DNA of 64,000 nt from Mycobacterium sp. URHB0044 (GTDB lineage Bacteria > Actinomycetota > Actinomycetes > Mycobacteriales > Mycobacteriaceae), in contig NZ_JIAW01000001.1 in assembly GCF_000620625.1 (NCBI RefSeq), forward strand, positions 620,001 through 684,000. Reading direction: 5' to 3'. The first letter of the stretch is position 1, and every line of letters begins with the position of its first letter. The notes below the pieces were generated by a model. It saw only the letters and a program-made list of their open reading frames with translations, searched no databases and was not told the origin of the DNA. The translations under genes and the position numbers were made by a program. Positions 62,845 through 64,000 of the stretch are shown piece after piece.

Positions 62845-64000
62845 AGCTCGTGATTCTCGGTGGCGGCGGGTTCCGCACCCCCTACGTCTGGCAGGCCCTC
62901 ATCCGCGATCAGGGGTCGCCGAAGGTGACCGAGGTGGCCCTGTACGACGTCGACGAGGCGCGGCTGACGACCATCACCGCCATCCTTGATCAACTGGCCG
63001 AAGGATTCACCGACGTACCCATTCTGCGGACCTACACCGATCTCGAATCTGCCTTGGCCGGCGCCGATTTCGTGTTCGCCGCCATCAGGGTCGGCGGCGT
63101 CGAGCAACGCTGCTGCGACGAGCACGTCGCACTCGATCTCAACGTGCTTGGTCAGGAGACCACCGGGCCGGGCGGCATCGCCTATGCCCTGCGCACCCTG
63201 CCGGTGATGCTCGACATCGCGGAGACGATCCGCCGGGTGGCCCCGGAGGCCTACTTTCTGAACTTCACCAACCCGGCCGGCATCATCACCGAAGCGCTGC
63301 AGAGCGTGCTGGGTGACCGCGCGCTCGGAATCTGTGACACGCCATCGGGTCTGGGCCGTCGGGTCGCCGGCGTGCTCGGCTACGACCACACGCGCATTCA
63401 GATGGACTACGTGGGCCTCAACCACCTTGGCTGGATGCGACGGGTGCTGGTCGACGGCGTCGACGTCCTGCCGGCGCTGCTCGACGACGACGAGCGACTG
63501 GCACGGATGGAGGAGACCCAGGTGTTCGGCGCCGAGTGGCTCCGGACTCTCGGGCTGATCCCCAACGAATATCTGTACTACTACTACTACAACCGGGACG
63601 CCGTGCGGCGCATCCTCGAATCACCCCAGACCCGAGGCGACTTTCTGCTGGAGACCCAGGGCCGATTCTTCGACGAAGCCGCCGAAGACATCGACCACGC
63701 GGCGAAGCTGTGGACGGGTGCGGTAGACGAGCGTGGCGCCAGCTACATGGCCGAGGCCAAGGGCGGCGTCCAGGGCGCGCCCGCCGTCGAGCGGGACCGC
63801 GAAACCGATCCCGCTCACCTGGGGTATGCCGGTGTGGCTCTCGGCGTGATGACGGCGATCAGCCGCGACGAGAGGCGCACGATGATCCTCAACGTGCGCA
63901 ACCGCGGCACCATCGCCGGACTTCCCGACGACGCGGTGGTGGAAGTACCCGCCATGGTCGACGCGAACGGCGTCCACCCATTGACCCTGGACACACAGCC
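62841..64000 (+). CDS. GH4 family 6-phospho-glycosidase (partial at window end)
   Basis: 386 codons before the window ends. KLVILGGGGFRTPYVWQAL is the NAD+-binding loop of GH4 enzymes; GLGQETTG-type segment (NVLGQETTGPGG), NFTNPAG, GICDTPSG (metal-binding Cys) and GLNHLGW (metal-binding His) follow. The substrate is probably a 6-phospho-beta-glucoside or related disaccharide, cleaved via NAD+ and Mn2+. About 40-60 residues are likely missing at the C-terminus. Confidence 0.92.
   Translation, partial: MKLVILGGGGFRTPYVWQALIRDQGSPKVTEVALYDVDEARLTTITAILDQLAEGFTDVPILRTYTDLESALAGADFVFAAIRVGGVEQRCCDEHVALDLNVLGQETTGPGGIAYALRTLPVMLDIAETIRRVAPEAYFLNFTNPAGIITEALQSVLGDRALGICDTPSGLGRRVAGVLGYDHTRIQMDYVGLNHLGWMRRVLVDGVDVLPALLDDDERLARMEETQVFGAEWLRTLGLIPNEYLYYYYYNRDAVRRILESPQTRGDFLLETQGRFFDEAAEDIDHAAKLWTGAVDERGASYMAEAKGGVQGAPAVERDRETDPAHLGYAGVALGVMTAISRDERRTMILNVRNRGTIAGLPDDAVVEVPAMVDANGVHPLTLDTQ

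Overview
The window is very GC-rich, with short intergenic gaps, many 4-base ATGA/GTGA gene overlaps and many regulator genes. It carries a glycine-rich PGRS-type protein, a Tat-exported DUF1906 protein, a cutinase, TIGR03083-type (mycothiol-linked family) and DUF3159 proteins, and an extra GyrB/GyrA-like pair resembling the atypical TopoNM enzyme known from Mycobacterium smegmatis. Together these point to a chromosomal segment of a rapidly growing mycobacterium (Mycolicibacterium-like). No rRNA, tRNA, IS element, phage or CRISPR array was recognised.

Layout. 1-4.1 kb: a possible decayed TetR fragment, two small unknown genes, a membrane-anchored protein, a YihY/BrkB protein and a Ca2+/cation antiporter. 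4.3-8.8 kb: a TIGR03083 protein, then a MarR repressor divergent from an isochorismatase-GMC oxidoreductase-esterase operon, with a clear operator between them. 8.9-13.1 kb: the second type IIA topoisomerase. 13.2-18.1 kb: an XRE regulator divergent from a metallo-hydrolase/carboxylesterase pair, then a cutinase and an arginase-like protein. 18.2-24 kb: tandem NmrA-type reductases, DUF1906 protein, TetR/aldo-keto reductase/NTF2, and a DUF1905-PIN reading frame. 24-28.6 kb: a four-gene operon (phosphotransferase, lipocalin-like DUF7064/7065 protein, thioesterase, acyl-CoA ligase). 28.7-41.1 kb: regulators (XRE, two TetR, PadR) with neighbouring enzymes, secreted proteins, an S9 peptidase, the PGRS protein and a beta-lactamase-fold lipoprotein.

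41.2-52.0 kb is the most interesting block. A GntR/FCD regulator, flavin reductase, NTF2 protein and NCS1 permease run leftward. Nine genes run rightward: two DUF1185 paralogues, alpha/beta hydrolase, aldehyde dehydrogenase, 4-OT tautomerase, luciferase-like monooxygenase, isochorismatase-type amidohydrolase, an unknown 160-aa protein and an AtoE-type transporter. Two similar 14-bp sites lie in the shared promoter region. The logic resembles Rut pyrimidine and Pyr pyridine degradation (two-component flavin ring opening, amide hydrolysis, semialdehyde oxidation), but the gene set matches neither, so a distinct N-heterocycle or amide catabolic pathway is inferred.

52-64 kb: an RHH/Doc toxin-antitoxin pair, a membrane diguanylate cyclase, a GlcD-like flavoprotein with a ThrE-type exporter, and a sugar locus (ABC importer, PfkB kinase, DeoR regulator, GH4 glycosidase cut by the window end). 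Several regulators have perfect or near-perfect palindromes next to their start, which makes autoregulation likely. All functions are read from sequence motifs; no database search was run.
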